Origin: Salinisphaera japonica YTM-1
Lineage (GTDB): Bacteria > Pseudomonadota > Gammaproteobacteria > Nevskiales > Salinisphaeraceae
DNA length: 64,000 nucleotides
NCBI RefSeq assembly: GCF_003788585.1
Contig: NZ_AYKG01000002.1
Span: 1 to 64,000, forward strand
Direction: 5' to 3'
The notes below the pieces were generated by a model. That model saw only the letters and a program-made list of their open reading frames with translations. It had not been told where the DNA came from and did no database searches. The first letter of the stretch is position 1, and every line of letters starts with the position of its first letter. A program made the position numbers and the translations under genes. Shown one piece after another: positions 1-9,286 of this stretch.

Positions 1-59
1 CTCGTCTTGCCGCAAAACAGCGCTTGGCGCGGGCCCGCATGAAACGGCAACAGGCCCTA
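1..59. repeat. Repeat family A, copy A1 (right end only)
   Basis: This is the right end of a short inverted-repeat element whose left part lies outside the window. The last bases, ATGAAACGGCAACAGGCCC followed by TA, match the right ends of the copies near 27.3 and 43.1 kb. The inner part also matches the inverted left end of the copy at 17.7 kb. The element body ends at 57 and the target TA is 58-59. No transposase is visible. The end abuts dcd, whose stop codon is formed partly by the element. Confidence 0.85.
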
Positions 60-623
60 GGTCCGCGGCAGTGTGACCCCGCGCTGGCCCTGATACTTGC
101 CGCCGCGATCGGCATAAGAGGTCTCACAGACCTCGTCGGATTCCAGAAACAGCATCTGGGCCACGCCTTCATTGGCATAGATCTTGGCCGGCAGCGGCGT
201 GGTGTTGGAGAACTCCAGCGTGACGTGGCCTTCCCACTCCGGCTCCAACGGCGTGACGTTGACGATGATGCCGCAGCGGGCATAAGTCGATTTGCCCAGG
301 CAGATCGTGAGTACGTTGCGCGGAATCCGGAAATACTCGATGGTCGAGGCCAGCGCGAACGAGTTCGGCGGGATGATGCAGACATCGCCCTCGAAATCGA
401 CGAAACCCTTCGAGTCGAAGGCCTTGGGATCAACCATCGAGGTATTGATGTTGGTGAACAGCTTGAAATGCGGCGAGCAGCGCACGTCATAGCCATAGCT
501 GGACACGCCGTAGGACACGATCTTCTCGCCGTCGCGCTCCTTGACCTGGCCAGGCTCAAAGGGCTCGATCATGCCCTCGGATTCGGCCATGCGACGAATC
601 CATTTGTCGGCTTTGATACTCAT
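57..623 (-). CDS. dcd: dCTP deaminase
   Basis: Deaminates dCTP to dUTP, feeding dUMP and thymidylate synthesis in the cytosol. The 188-residue length is normal for proteobacterial Dcd. The protein starts [12 protein letters not shown] and carries the family blocks SSYGYDVR (residues 41-48), GKSTYARCG (110-118, with the conserved Ser and Arg) and the catalytic-Glu segment VTLEFSN (Glu137). It ends with the normal GVTLP motif. The TAG stop at 57-59 uses T and A of the target site of repeat A1 and a G from the element itself, so the insertion left the reading frame intact. It is divergent from the quinone oxidoreductase gene across 171 bp. Confidence 0.97.
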   Translation of the reverse strand: MSIKADKWIRRMAESEGMIEPFEPGQVKERDGEKIVSYGVSSYGYDVRCSPHFKLFTNINTSMVDPKAFDSKGFVDFEGDVCIIPPNSFALASTIEYFRIPRNVLTICLGKSTYARCGIIVNVTPLEPEWEGHVTLEFSNTTPLPAKIYANEGVAQMLFLESDEVCETSYADRGGKYQGQRGVTLPRT

Positions 624-794
624 GTTGTGCTGCTCGGCGCCGGTAAAGTCGCGTCAGTCTAACGATGCGCGGGACTCGCGCCCAGTCGTCGTCTTTCATT
701 AGCCCGCAGCAGTCTGGATTGAAGCGATCGATTGGGCACGCCGGCCTGGCCTGTCGTATCGTGCCGAGCATTGCCCAACCAATAGGCTCGCTCC

Positions 795-1790
795 ATGAAA
801 GTCCAGCAAATCAAAGAATTCGGTGCGCCCGATGTGTTTCACGCCGCCGACATCGAGCCGCGCACGCCGGGCCCGCGCCAGATCCGGGTCCGCCAGATGG
901 CCAGCAGCGTCAACCCGGTCGATACCAAGCTGCGCGCCGCCGGTCCGCCGATCGCCCCGGCCTTGCCGGCGGTGCTGGGCTGTGATGTGGCCGGCGTCGT
1001 GGATAGCGTTGGCGAGGGCGTACGCGCGTTTCAGGTCGGTGACGAGGTTTATGGCTGTGCGACCGGTGTCGTCGGCCATGACGGCGCTTACGGCGAGTAC
1101 GCCGTGGTCGACGCGGCCTTCATGGCCGCCAAGCCCAAGAACATGGATTGGCGCCAGACCGCGGCCCTGCCGCTGGTGACCATCACCGCCTGGGAAGCCC
1201 TGGTCGATCGGGCCGGCGTGCGCCCGGGCGATCATGTGCTGGTGCACGGCGGTACGGGCGGCGTGGGCCATATCGCCGTTCAGCTGGCCAAAACCCTAGG
1301 GGCACGGGTAGCCACGACGGTATCGACGACAGAAAAAGCCGATATCGCCGAACGTCTGGGCGCTGACGACATCATCTATTACACCGATGAGGCCGTGGCC
1401 GACTACGTGACCCGGGTGACCGGCGGGCGCGGTTTCGACGTGGTCTTCGATGCCACCGGCGGCTCGGACATCGCCAAATCCTTCGAGGCGGCACGCGTCA
1501 ATGGCCAAGTCGTGACGATCGTGTCGCAGTACGAAGCCGATCTGTCGCCCATGCACACCAAGAGCTTGTCCCTGCACGTGGTGCTGATGCTCACCGCCAT
1601 GCTCAACGGCATCGACCCGGGGCATCACGGCGAAATCCTGACCAAGGCCGCGCACCTGGTCGATACCGGCGAGCTGGAGCCGCTGCTGGACACGACACGC
1701 TTTTCACTGGCCGACGTGGCCGAGGCCCATCGCCGCCTGGAATCCGGCAAAGCCGTGGGCAAGATCGTGATTGATATCGCCACAGCCTGA
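795..1790 (+). CDS. Zinc-independent MDR-family NADPH:quinone oxidoreductase
   Basis: Medium-chain dehydrogenase/reductase of 331 residues, expected to reduce quinones or activated double bonds with NADPH in the cytosol. The GroES-like N-terminal half contains NPVDTKLR (40-47) and GCDVAGVV (62-69). The Rossmann half contains GGTGGVG (152-158), the glycine loop that binds the nucleotide. The cysteines expected for the structural or catalytic zinc sites of alcohol dehydrogenases are not seen, which favours a quinone-oxidoreductase or enone-reductase role. It ends KAVGKIVI, typical of the family. The substrate cannot be told from sequence. It appears monocistronic and is followed by a hairpin at 1801-1834. 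Confidence 0.9.
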   Translation: MKVQQIKEFGAPDVFHAADIEPRTPGPRQIRVRQMASSVNPVDTKLRAAGPPIAPALPAVLGCDVAGVVDSVGEGVRAFQVGDEVYGCATGVVGHDGAYGEYAVVDAAFMAAKPKNMDWRQTAALPLVTITAWEALVDRAGVRPGDHVLVHGGTGGVGHIAVQLAKTLGARVATTVSTTEKADIAERLGADDIIYYTDEAVADYVTRVTGGRGFDVVFDATGGSDIAKSFEAARVNGQVVTIVSQYEADLSPMHTKSLSLHVVLMLTAMLNGIDPGHHGEILTKAAHLVDTGELEPLLDTTRFSLADVAEAHRRLESGKAVGKIVIDIATA

Positions 1791-1800
1791 CGTACAGCCC

Positions 1801-1834
1801 GCGGTGTTCGTTGCCGCCCGGCGACGAACACCGC
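1801..1834. terminator. Hairpin after the quinone oxidoreductase gene
   Basis: Perfect 11-bp stem, GCGGTGTTCGT (1801-1811) pairing with ACGAACACCGC (1824-1834), with a 12-base loop. No T-tract follows, so intrinsic termination is uncertain. It could instead be a 3'-end stabiliser. Confidence 0.45.
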
Positions 1835-2045
1835 GCTGCATTACGACACGTGCCTTAAGAGCTGCGTGCAGCTTTACGGCCGCAGATCGCTGCTTTGTCG
1901 TCTTTTTTTCTTCATATCGACGACCGTTCGTTACTGTTCTGTGACGGCGCGATCATTCAAATTGTCAGTAATGGTTGATCAAACGATGTGATGTGCACGT
2001 GACGGTGCGTGATCTTATCTCCACACCGGTATCGAGCGGGCTGCC

Positions 2046-4697
2046 ATGATCGACAGCCGCGAAGAATTCTGGAACGCGTTCCTGGCCACGTTTTCAAAGA
2101 AGACGCTCGAGCCGGCGTTCAAGGCGGGCTGGGCCACGTTTATGGCACTGGAGTCACCAGAAGCACAAGAAGAATTCACGCGAATCGCCACCGGGCTGAA
2201 GATCACGCCGCGTCAGCTGCGAAAAATGGCCCCGCGCCGACGCGCCCAGTTGCTGTTGCCGCAGCTCACGCCGTTCCCGTTGCTCATGCCCTGTGTGACC
2301 GATAGCCACTATCGACACCGACGCGGTCCTTCGGTCAGTCGATTTCTCGATCTGGCCGGCGTACCACACGACGAATACAACGTGGTGCCAAAGACAGAGG
2401 ACTTACCGCACCCCGATGTCGTGCAAGAGGCCGTGTCCCAGTGCATGGCCGAACAACGCTCGGTGCTGGCGATCTATCGTTACCTGACCGTCCAGTCGGG
2501 GCTCGTAAGCGCATGGGGGCATGCATCGCGCCCGGCGATTCGTTATCTTGCCGACACATATCCCAATATCTCTCGTCTGATCGACGACGATCGTGTAGAG
2601 CCGCCTACACCGGCATCCGAGCGAAAAAAACGTGTTGCCGCCCTGGCCAAGCGTCTTTCGGCCAGTCGCAAACAGGCGCGCTACACACCGGGCGACTATG
2701 CCCTGGCACAAGACATGCTCGCCGAGTGCCCGGATCACGGCATGGCGGCGCGTCTGATCGGGCGTTATTGCGCCCACCACAGACTGGCACTGCCGGACGC
2801 TGCCAGCAGCACCCCGCTTGCGGCTGACTGGATGTGCGTGGCCTATCTGGTGGAGTCCCTTCGGTGCCAGCCGGCGTTCTGTTTTCATGATCGGGCACGC
2901 ACGTTGGCGCCGTCGCTTGCCACGCTGGCCGGGCGCGGCGCAGCCCCTGCAGCCTGGGCGGCACGAGAGCTACTGGCCGCACTCTGGGCCGCCGATGTGC
3001 GCCAGCCCGTGGCCCAACTGCTGGCCAGCGCGTTTCATGCCGTACCGGACGCCCTGGCCTGGCGGGCACTGGACTGGGCGGCCCGTGCCCGTCTTGAGCA
3101 GGACGACGCCCTTGAGCAGCGCCTGCTCAACGCGCTGGAGCAGAACACCCAAAGCGTTGGCGGCGAGCCGATTGACGTGCTGGGCGAGGCGGTTTGCCTA
3201 GCGCAGGCTCGTGCACACAATCACCGCGGTGCCTTCCAGACCGCGGCGACACGCTATGCGCGTCTTCCAGGGCGCATGCACACTCCGGCACTCGAACTCG
3301 AGACAGCGCTCAACGCGCTCGGGGTGGACCGTCTTTCGACCTGGAGCGCAGCCGCCATCGCGCTCGACGATCTCGAGACAGCCAACGCTCGAGCCGCTGA
3401 TATCGCGCCTATCGCGCCATTGCTTAAACGCCTAACCGGCGTTGCCGATACAAGAATCGCCGGTCCGGCCGCCTGTCTGCTGGCGTGGGCAGCCTGGCCC
3501 TGGCCACATGTCACGGCCCCTGCCGCACCGGATGTCGTTACAAAGCTCGCCGAGGCGTGCCGGGGCACCGGGGACAGTGCTGACACGGTGTACTCGGCCC
3601 ACGCACGGTTGATGCTGCACATGGCAGCGTATACCGCCGGCCGTAACGATCTGCTGGCAGCCACGCCGTTGGCGTGGCCCCGGCTTCAACCACTTGTCGG
3701 ACAATTGGATGTTGACAGCTGGCACACGCTGTTTGACTTGGCCGATCAAAAAGATCGCCCGACTGCCAAGACGCTCGTACACGGTTTCTTGAAAAACGAT
3801 ATCGACCTAGCCTATCCCGCCACGCTCCAGCCCCATTATCTGCAAAGTGCCCGGGTGCGGGCTTACTGGCAACGCCGCGCCGACGCCACCGACTGGCCCG
3901 TGCCTGCGGCCATCCGTATCCAGTGTGCGCTGGTGACGGCCTTTCTGGCATGTGATGCCGTCCAGCCCGCTCGCGACATGCTGGATCGGCTGGAAGAACA
4001 CGCCCGAATAAAAAGCGCTGCCCCACTTGTCGCCCAATGGCTGGCCGAGCATAGCGATCTCGAACCGGCATGGTCACGACGCTCAGTGCTATGGATGCGC
4101 CTGCGACTGGCGCGGCGCACCGCCGACCACGCCAGCCTGCCGACCCTGCTGATCGCGCTGTTTTATGAAATACGCAACAGCGAGCCGTTCGCCGCGAACG
4201 AACTCGTCGCACTCGCGCGCGACTGGGGCCACGGCGAGCTGAGCGACCGACTGGCGCACGCGCTAACCCAAGGTCATGCAGCAGGCGACTATGACGTCCT
4301 GGACGCTGGCTCGGCCACCGATACGCCCGGATTCATCGTATTTATTGGCGGCAATGAGATACAGGCCCGCCGCGATGCCGCCGTGCGTGCCGAACTGGAA
4401 CAGCTGGCCTCGAACGTCACGGTAGCGTTTCATCATATCGGCTGGGACGGCAACTGGGCTCGCCGCCTGGACACCCTGCTCAAAGAATGCGACGAGGCCG
4501 ATGCCGTGGTGTTGATGCCTCATATCCGTACCCAGTTCGGGCGCGCGGTGCGGTCGAACATTTCTTGTCCCTGGGTGTCCTGTCCGGGCACTGGAAAGGC
4601 CGCGATGCTTCGCAGTATTCGCTATGCCGCCGGCCTGAAAAATGGTCGCTCGCGGCAGCGCAGTCTGCAGGCCGTAGCTAGTTCTCCTCGACCTTGA
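2046..4697 (+). CDS. Uncharacterised 883-residue protein with possible DUF2325-like C-terminal domain
   Basis: I do not recognise the whole protein. The N-terminal ~190 residues are well structured but match no family I can name. The middle (about 200-750) is rich in Ala, Leu and Arg and looks like helical repeat (TPR/HEAT-like) material. The C-terminal segment, about 762-870, starts FIVFIGGN, runs through HHIGWDGNW and EADAVVLMPHI, and ends CPGTGKAAML. This layout (GG after a hydrophobic strand, a central acidic strand, a C-terminal basic/Gly loop) resembles the small Rossmann-like DUF2325 domain, but that is a by-eye comparison. The start follows an AT-rich 250-bp spacer and stands alone. 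The 3' end overlaps convergent mrp by 20 bp. No signal peptide or membrane segment is visible. Confidence 0.75.
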   Translation: MIDSREEFWNAFLATFSKKTLEPAFKAGWATFMALESPEAQEEFTRIATGLKITPRQLRKMAPRRRAQLLLPQLTPFPLLMPCVTDSHYRHRRGPSVSRFLDLAGVPHDEYNVVPKTEDLPHPDVVQEAVSQCMAEQRSVLAIYRYLTVQSGLVSAWGHASRPAIRYLADTYPNISRLIDDDRVEPPTPASERKKRVAALAKRLSASRKQARYTPGDYALAQDMLAECPDHGMAARLIGRYCAHHRLALPDAASSTPLAADWMCVAYLVESLRCQPAFCFHDRARTLAPSLATLAGRGAAPAAWAARELLAALWAADVRQPVAQLLASAFHAVPDALAWRALDWAARARLEQDDALEQRLLNALEQNTQSVGGEPIDVLGEAVCLAQARAHNHRGAFQTAATRYARLPGRMHTPALELETALNALGVDRLSTWSAAAIALDDLETANARAADIAPIAPLLKRLTGVADTRIAGPAACLLAWAAWPWPHVTAPAAPDVVTKLAEACRGTGDSADTVYSAHARLMLHMAAYTAGRNDLLAATPLAWPRLQPLVGQLDVDSWHTLFDLADQKDRPTAKTLVHGFLKNDIDLAYPATLQPHYLQSARVRAYWQRRADATDWPVPAAIRIQCALVTAFLACDAVQPARDMLDRLEEHARIKSAAPLVAQWLAEHSDLEPAWSRRSVLWMRLRLARRTADHASLPTLLIALFYEIRNSEPFAANELVALARDWGHGELSDRLAHALTQGHAAGDYDVLDAGSATDTPGFIVFIGGNEIQARRDAAVRAELEQLASNVTVAFHHIGWDGNWARRLDTLLKECDEADAVVLMPHIRTQFGRAVRSNISCPWVSCPGTGKAAMLRSIRYAAGLKNGRSRQRSLQAVASSPRP

Positions 4698-5769
4698 TAT
4701 TCGGGAACTTGCTGGCGTAGTCCTTCTTCTGGCGGGCCAAACGGGCGCTGGTACGGCGTGCGATATCGAAATACGCCGCCGCCACCTGTGAATCGGGCGC
4801 AGCGACCACGCTCGGCGTGCCGGCATCGGCGTTCTCGCGGATGCTGATATCCAGGGGCAGCTGGCCGAGCAGCGTGGTGTCGTACTCGTCGGCCAAAGTC
4901 TGGCCGCCGTACTCGCCGAAGATATGCTCTTCGTGGCCGCATTGTGAGCAGATATGCGTGCTCATGTTCTCCACGATACCCAGCACCGGCACGTTGACCT
5001 TCTTGAACATCTCCACGCCCTTGCGGGCATCGATGAGCGAGAGATCCTGCGGTGTGGTGACCACCACGGCCCCTGAGACCGGGATCTTCTGGGCCAGGGT
5101 CAACTGGATATCGCCGGTGCCCGGTGGCAGGTCGATGACCAGATAATCCAGATCGGCCCAGGCGCTCTGAAACAGCATCTGCTGGAGGGCCGAGGTGACC
5201 ATCGGCCCGCGCAGAATCGCCGGGCTGTCCTTGTCGATGAGATAACCGATCGACATGGTCTGGATGCCATGCGCCTCGACCGGCAGCAGCGTGTTCTCGC
5301 CGGCGGCCTTGGCCTTGGCGTCCATGCCCATCAGCCGCGGCTGGCTGGGGCCATAGATGTCTGCATCAAGCAGGCCCACGTTGGCCCCGTCGGCCTTGAG
5401 CGCCAGCGCCAGGTTGGCCGCGACGGTGGATTTACCTACGCCGCCCTTGGCCGAGGCCACGGCGATGATATTGGCCACGCCGTCGATGCGCTTGATGCTG
5501 GGCTGCACGGCTCGGGCCGCCACCGAAAAACCGACCGTGACATCGGCCTGCGTCACGCCGTCGATACTCTGAAGCGCGGTCTGGACCTGTTCGGCCAGGC
5601 GCTGGCCGTGATCGCCACAGGGAAAGCCCATATCGAGCTCGAGCGTGACGTGGCCGTTGTCGATATCCAGCGAACGCACGGTTCGGGCGCTGGCCAGATC
5701 GGTATCCAGATGCGGTTCGTGAATCGTGGCCAGTTTGGCTTCGATGTCTTGTCTCAGCGTATCGCTCAT
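4678..5769 (-). CDS. mrp: Iron-sulfur cluster carrier protein Mrp/ApbC
   Basis: P-loop ATPase of 363 residues that carries and delivers Fe-S clusters in the cytosol. Residues about 5-85 form the MIP18/DUF59 domain. The deviant Walker A KGGVGKST lies at 108-115, and a CxxC pair (CSQCG) in the C-terminal half is the expected cluster-bridging site. The start MSDTLRQDIE at 5769 was chosen because upstream in-frame sequence is Pro/His/Gly-rich and not family-like. The gene is divergent from metG, an arrangement common in gammaproteobacteria, and its 3' end overlaps the convergent 883-residue gene. Confidence 0.95.
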   Translation of the reverse strand: MSDTLRQDIEAKLATIHEPHLDTDLASARTVRSLDIDNGHVTLELDMGFPCGDHGQRLAEQVQTALQSIDGVTQADVTVGFSVAARAVQPSIKRIDGVANIIAVASAKGGVGKSTVAANLALALKADGANVGLLDADIYGPSQPRLMGMDAKAKAAGENTLLPVEAHGIQTMSIGYLIDKDSPAILRGPMVTSALQQMLFQSAWADLDYLVIDLPPGTGDIQLTLAQKIPVSGAVVVTTPQDLSLIDARKGVEMFKKVNVPVLGIVENMSTHICSQCGHEEHIFGEYGGQTLADEYDTTLLGQLPLDISIRENADAGTPSVVAAPDSQVAAAYFDIARRTSARLARQKKDYASKFPNIKVEEN

Positions 5770-5908
5770 GGGGCTTTGCCGGTTGTCGGGCAAATGATGA
5801 TGGCCGCGATGATAGCAATTCGAACCGCCAGCGCGGTGGCTCCCGGCCGAGGCCTGGCCGGGCTGTGGCATACTGCGCGGCTGACTCGACGGCGTCCGCG
5901 ACACGACC

Positions 5909-7975
5909 ATGGCACGCGATATTCTCGTTACATCCGCCCTGCCCTACGCCAACGGCGCAACGCATCTGGGCCACATGCTCGAGCATATCCAGACCGATAT
6001 CTGGGTGCGTTTTCAAAAACAGCGCGGTAACAACTGTATCGCGGTCTGCGGCGACGATGCGCACGGCACGCCGATCATGCTCAAGGCCCGCGACGCGGGC
6101 ATCACGCCAGAAGAACTGATCGCCGGGGTCTCGGCCGAGCGCCAGCGTGATTTCGCCGATTTCCATGTGGTCTATGACAAGTACCACTCGACCCACTCGG
6201 ACGAGAATCGCGAGCTGTCGAGCGCGATCTACAACAAACTCAAGGACGGCGGCCACATCACCAGCCGGACCATCAAACAGGCCTTCGATCCCGAGCAGCA
6301 GATGTTTCTGCCGGATCGTTTCATCCGCGGCGAGTGCCCGAAGTGCGGCGCGCCCGATCAGTACGGGGATGCCTGCGAGGCCTGCGGGGCGACTTATCAG
6401 CCCACCGAGCTGGGCAACGCCGTCTCGGTACTGTCCGGGGCCACGCCGGTTGAGCGCGAGTCCGAGCATTATTTCTTCAAACTGGCGGATTTCGAAACCT
6501 TCCTGCGCGACTGGACACGTAGTGATCATCTCCAGGAAGCCATCACCCGCAAGCTGGATGAGTGGTTCACGGCCGGCCTGCGCGACTGGGATATCTCACG
6601 CGATGCGCCTTATTTCGGCTTTCAGATCCCGGGCACCGAAGACAAGTATTTCTATGTCTGGCTGGATGCGCCGATCGGCTATATGGCGGCTTTCCAGGCG
6701 TTGATCGACGAGCGGGCCGATCTGTCCTTCGACGGCTTCTGGGGCAAGGACTCGCCCGCCGAGCTGTATCACTTCATCGGCAAGGACATCGTCTATTTCC
6801 ATGCCCTGTTCTGGCCGGCCATGCTGGAAGGCGCGGGCTATCGCACGCCCACGGCGATTCATGCGCACGGGTTTGTCACCGTCAACGGCGAGAAGATGAG
6901 CAAGTCCCGCGGGACGTTCATCAAGGCCCGAACGTGGCTGGATCACGTCGAGCCGGAGTTCCTGCGTTATTACTTCGCGGCCAAGCTCACGCATCGGGTC
7001 GAGGATCTGGATCTCAACTTCGACGACTTCATGGCGCGGATCAACTCCGATCTGGTGGGCAAGTACGTCAATATCGCCTCGCGCTCGGCCAATTTCATCA
7101 CCAAGCGGTTTAACGGCCGCCTGGCCGGCGAGTTGGATCGCCCCGAATTGGCCCAGCGCTTTGCCGACGAAGGCGAGACCATCGCCGCGCACTTCGAGGC
7201 CCGGCGCTACTCCCAGGCCATCCGCGCGATCATGGCGCTGGCCGACGAGGCCAATGCCTATGTCGCCGAGCGCGCCCCCTGGCAGCTGGCCAAGGAAGAC
7301 GGCCGCGAGACCGAGCTACAAGCGATCTGCACGACCGCGCTCGAGCTGTTCCGTCAGCTCACGATCTATCTCAAGCCCGTGCTGCCGGCCACGGCCGAGC
7401 GTGCCGAGGCGTTTCTGCAGGTGGCCCCGCTGACCTGGGCCGATCTCAAACAGCCGCTTCTGGATCACGAGATCGCCAAGTTCAAGCCGCTGCTGCGCCG
7501 GGTGGAACAGCCGGCCATCGACAAGATGATCGAGGCCAGCAAGGACGATCTGGCGCCAGCCCCCGCACCGGCCAAACAGGCCGAGGCCCACGCCGAGCCG
7601 AAAAAGACAGCCCAGGCAGAAAAAGAACAGGCCGATGCGCACACGCCGGATGACGGCATCATCGGCATCGAGGATTTCGCGAAGGTCGATCTGCGTGTCG
7701 CAAAAGTCTTGGCCGCCGATCACGTCGAAGGCGCAGACAAGCTGTTGAAGCTGACGCTGGATGTCGGCGAGCTGGGCCAGCGCCAGGTCTTTGCCGGCAT
7801 CAAATCAGCCTATGCCCCGGAAACCCTGGAAGGCCGGCATGTCGCACTGGTGGCCAATCTGGCGCCGCGCAAGATGCGCTTTGGCATCTCCGAAGGCATG
7901 GTGCTGGCCGCCGGCGACAGTCCCCACGTACTGGCCCCCGACGACGGCGCGAAACCGGGGGATCGGATCAAGTAA
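5909..7975 (+). CDS. metG: Methionyl-tRNA synthetase
   Basis: Class I aminoacyl-tRNA synthetase of 688 residues that charges tRNA-Met. The HIGH-type motif is HLGH (19-22) and KMSKS is at 329-333. The connective-peptide zinc knuckle is visible as CPKC...CEAC. After an Ala/Lys-rich linker, the C-terminal ~100 residues (from [14 protein letters not shown]) form the EMAPII-like tRNA-binding dimerisation domain, making this the long two-part form seen in E. coli. It is divergent from mrp across 139 bp. Confidence 0.98.
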   Translation: MARDILVTSALPYANGATHLGHMLEHIQTDIWVRFQKQRGNNCIAVCGDDAHGTPIMLKARDAGITPEELIAGVSAERQRDFADFHVVYDKYHSTHSDENRELSSAIYNKLKDGGHITSRTIKQAFDPEQQMFLPDRFIRGECPKCGAPDQYGDACEACGATYQPTELGNAVSVLSGATPVERESEHYFFKLADFETFLRDWTRSDHLQEAITRKLDEWFTAGLRDWDISRDAPYFGFQIPGTEDKYFYVWLDAPIGYMAAFQALIDERADLSFDGFWGKDSPAELYHFIGKDIVYFHALFWPAMLEGAGYRTPTAIHAHGFVTVNGEKMSKSRGTFIKARTWLDHVEPEFLRYYFAAKLTHRVEDLDLNFDDFMARINSDLVGKYVNIASRSANFITKRFNGRLAGELDRPELAQRFADEGETIAAHFEARRYSQAIRAIMALADEANAYVAERAPWQLAKEDGRETELQAICTTALELFRQLTIYLKPVLPATAERAEAFLQVAPLTWADLKQPLLDHEIAKFKPLLRRVEQPAIDKMIEASKDDLAPAPAPAKQAEAHAEPKKTAQAEKEQADAHTPDDGIIGIEDFAKVDLRVAKVLAADHVEGADKLLKLTLDVGELGQRQVFAGIKSAYAPETLEGRHVALVANLAPRKMRFGISEGMVLAAGDSPHVLAPDDGAKPGDRIK

Positions 7976-7977
7976 CT

Positions 7978-8100
7978 AAAAACAATCCGCAGATTACGCC
8001 GATTACACAGATTAAAGACATAAACGACATGCCTCGTGCGCTGTGTTGTCTTTACAGTAAATCTGCGCAATCTGTGTAATCTGCGGATGATGTTGTTTGA
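7978..8100. repeat. Large imperfect inverted repeat after metG
   Basis: The left arm (about 7981-8018, with ATCCGCAGATTACGCCGATT) and right arm (about 8050-8100, with AATCTGTGTAATCTGCGGAT) are near-complementary and would form a long hairpin around a ~30-base centre. The arms contain internally repeated AGATTAC units. Similar CGCAGATT words recur at about 8874-8884, 9111-9121 and 26700-26722, so this belongs to a dispersed short-repeat class. It could also act as a 3' end for metG mRNA. Confidence 0.7.
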
Positions 8101-8136
8101 AACGTACCGTTGGATTGGATTGCGAGCGACTTTTCG

Positions 8137-8796
8137 ATGACTGATGCGCCCGTGGACGCCATCGACGCGCTACTGCCACAGACTCAGTGCCGGCGCTGTG
8201 GGTATGACGGCTGTCGGCCTTATGCCGAGGCGATTGCCGCCGACGAAACCGATATCAATCGTTGCCCGCCGGGCGGGCCGGAAACGGTCGAGGCATTGGC
8301 CACGCTGACCGGCCGGGCCATCAAGCCGATCGATCCCGAATGTGGTGATGCCAGCGTGGCCAAGGTCGCATTCATCCGCGAGGCCGAATGTATCGGCTGT
8401 ACGCGCTGTATCCAGGTCTGCCCGACCGATGCCATCGCCGGTGCGGCCAAACAGATGCATACCGTGATCGGCGCTGACTGCACGGGCTGTGAGCTGTGCG
8501 TGCCGGCCTGCCCGGTCGACTGTATCGATATGCCCGAATCCACGGCTGAAACCGGCCAGCCGCTGTGGCCGCCGCCGCGGGCTATCGACGCCGAACGCGC
8601 CACTCGCGCCCGCGAACTGTTCGAGGCCCGCCAGGCACGCCTGAACATGACCACCACGCGCCGGCGACGCGCCAGTCGACATGACCAGACCTACGACGCC
8701 CGCGAAGACGCCATCGCCACGTCCCCGGAAAAACAATCGACGATCGCCGATGCCATCGCTCGTGCCAAGGCGCGGCGCGCTGCACGCGAGGATTGA
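8137..8796 (+). CDS. RnfB-like ferredoxin, RnfABCDGE-type subunit B without membrane anchor
   Basis: Soluble iron-sulfur protein of 219 residues. It has an N-terminal 4Fe-4S domain of the RnfB type (Cys18, Cys21, Cys26, Cys43) and two ferredoxin clusters (Cys85/88/91/95 and Cys115/118/121/125). The C-terminal ~60 residues are basic and low in complexity. Full RnfB proteins start with a membrane helix, which is absent here, and no other rnf genes are nearby. The pairing with nth mirrors the rnf-nth neighbourhood known in enterobacteria and pseudomonads. The start is uncertain: ATG 8137 is preferred over TTG 8110, and neither has a strong ribosome binding site. The electron partner is unknown. 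Confidence 0.85.
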   Translation: MTDAPVDAIDALLPQTQCRRCGYDGCRPYAEAIAADETDINRCPPGGPETVEALATLTGRAIKPIDPECGDASVAKVAFIREAECIGCTRCIQVCPTDAIAGAAKQMHTVIGADCTGCELCVPACPVDCIDMPESTAETGQPLWPPPRAIDAERATRARELFEARQARLNMTTTRRRRASRHDQTYDAREDAIATSPEKQSTIADAIARAKARRAARED

Positions 8797-8838
8797 TTAT
8801 CGGTGGCAAATGAACGCGAACGAACGCAAATGGAAACA

Positions 8839-9262
8839 AGACAATCCGCCGATTGACGCCGATTGACGCCGATGGCCGCAGATTGAAGACAGATGATTGT
8901 CGGCGTTTTGAGGCCATCTTTTAAACCCGAATTCACTTTAATCTTCTGTCTTTCATCTATTTTTCATCGGCGCTAATCGGCGTGCATCGGCGGATAAATG
9001 CCTGTATTCATTCGCGCTCATTGGCGTTCATTCGCGGACCGATACAAAAACACATGGCGATCTTCGAGCGTCCGGCGAGAGAAGACAATCCGCCGATTGA
9101 CGCCGACGGCCGCAGATTGAAGACAGATGATTGTCGGCGTTCTGAGGCCACCTCTTAAACCCGGATTCACTCTATTCTTCTGTCTTTCATCGGTGCCAAT
9201 CGGCGTGCATCGGCGGATAAACGCCTGTATTCATTTGCGCTCATTCGCGGACCGATACAAAG
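8839..9262. repeat. Tandem pair of ~180-210-bp imperfect direct repeats upstream of nth
   Basis: Copy 1 spans about 8839-9049 and copy 2 about 9083-9262. Both start AGACAATCCGCCGATTGACG, pass through GAAGACAGATGATTGTCGG and end ATTCGCGGACCGATACAAA. Each copy also contains its own inverted structure (CCGCCGATT... and ...ATCGGCGG). Between the copies, 9053-9070 resembles the first codons of nth. The whole nth-proximal spacer (8797-9286) is made of these repeats and holds no convincing gene. Confidence 0.85.
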
Positions 9263-9286
9263 AACGCGCCTCCAAACCCATAGCCT

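Noticed and set aside
24-662. Long plus-strand frame opposite dcd
   Set aside because: It is the antisense of dcd and repeat A1 in a GC-rich genome; dcd has full family motifs and this frame has none.
8797-9286. CRISPR-like direct repeats upstream of nth
   Set aside because: Only two long copies with no uniform short repeat/spacer units and no cas genes; it is a tandem duplication.
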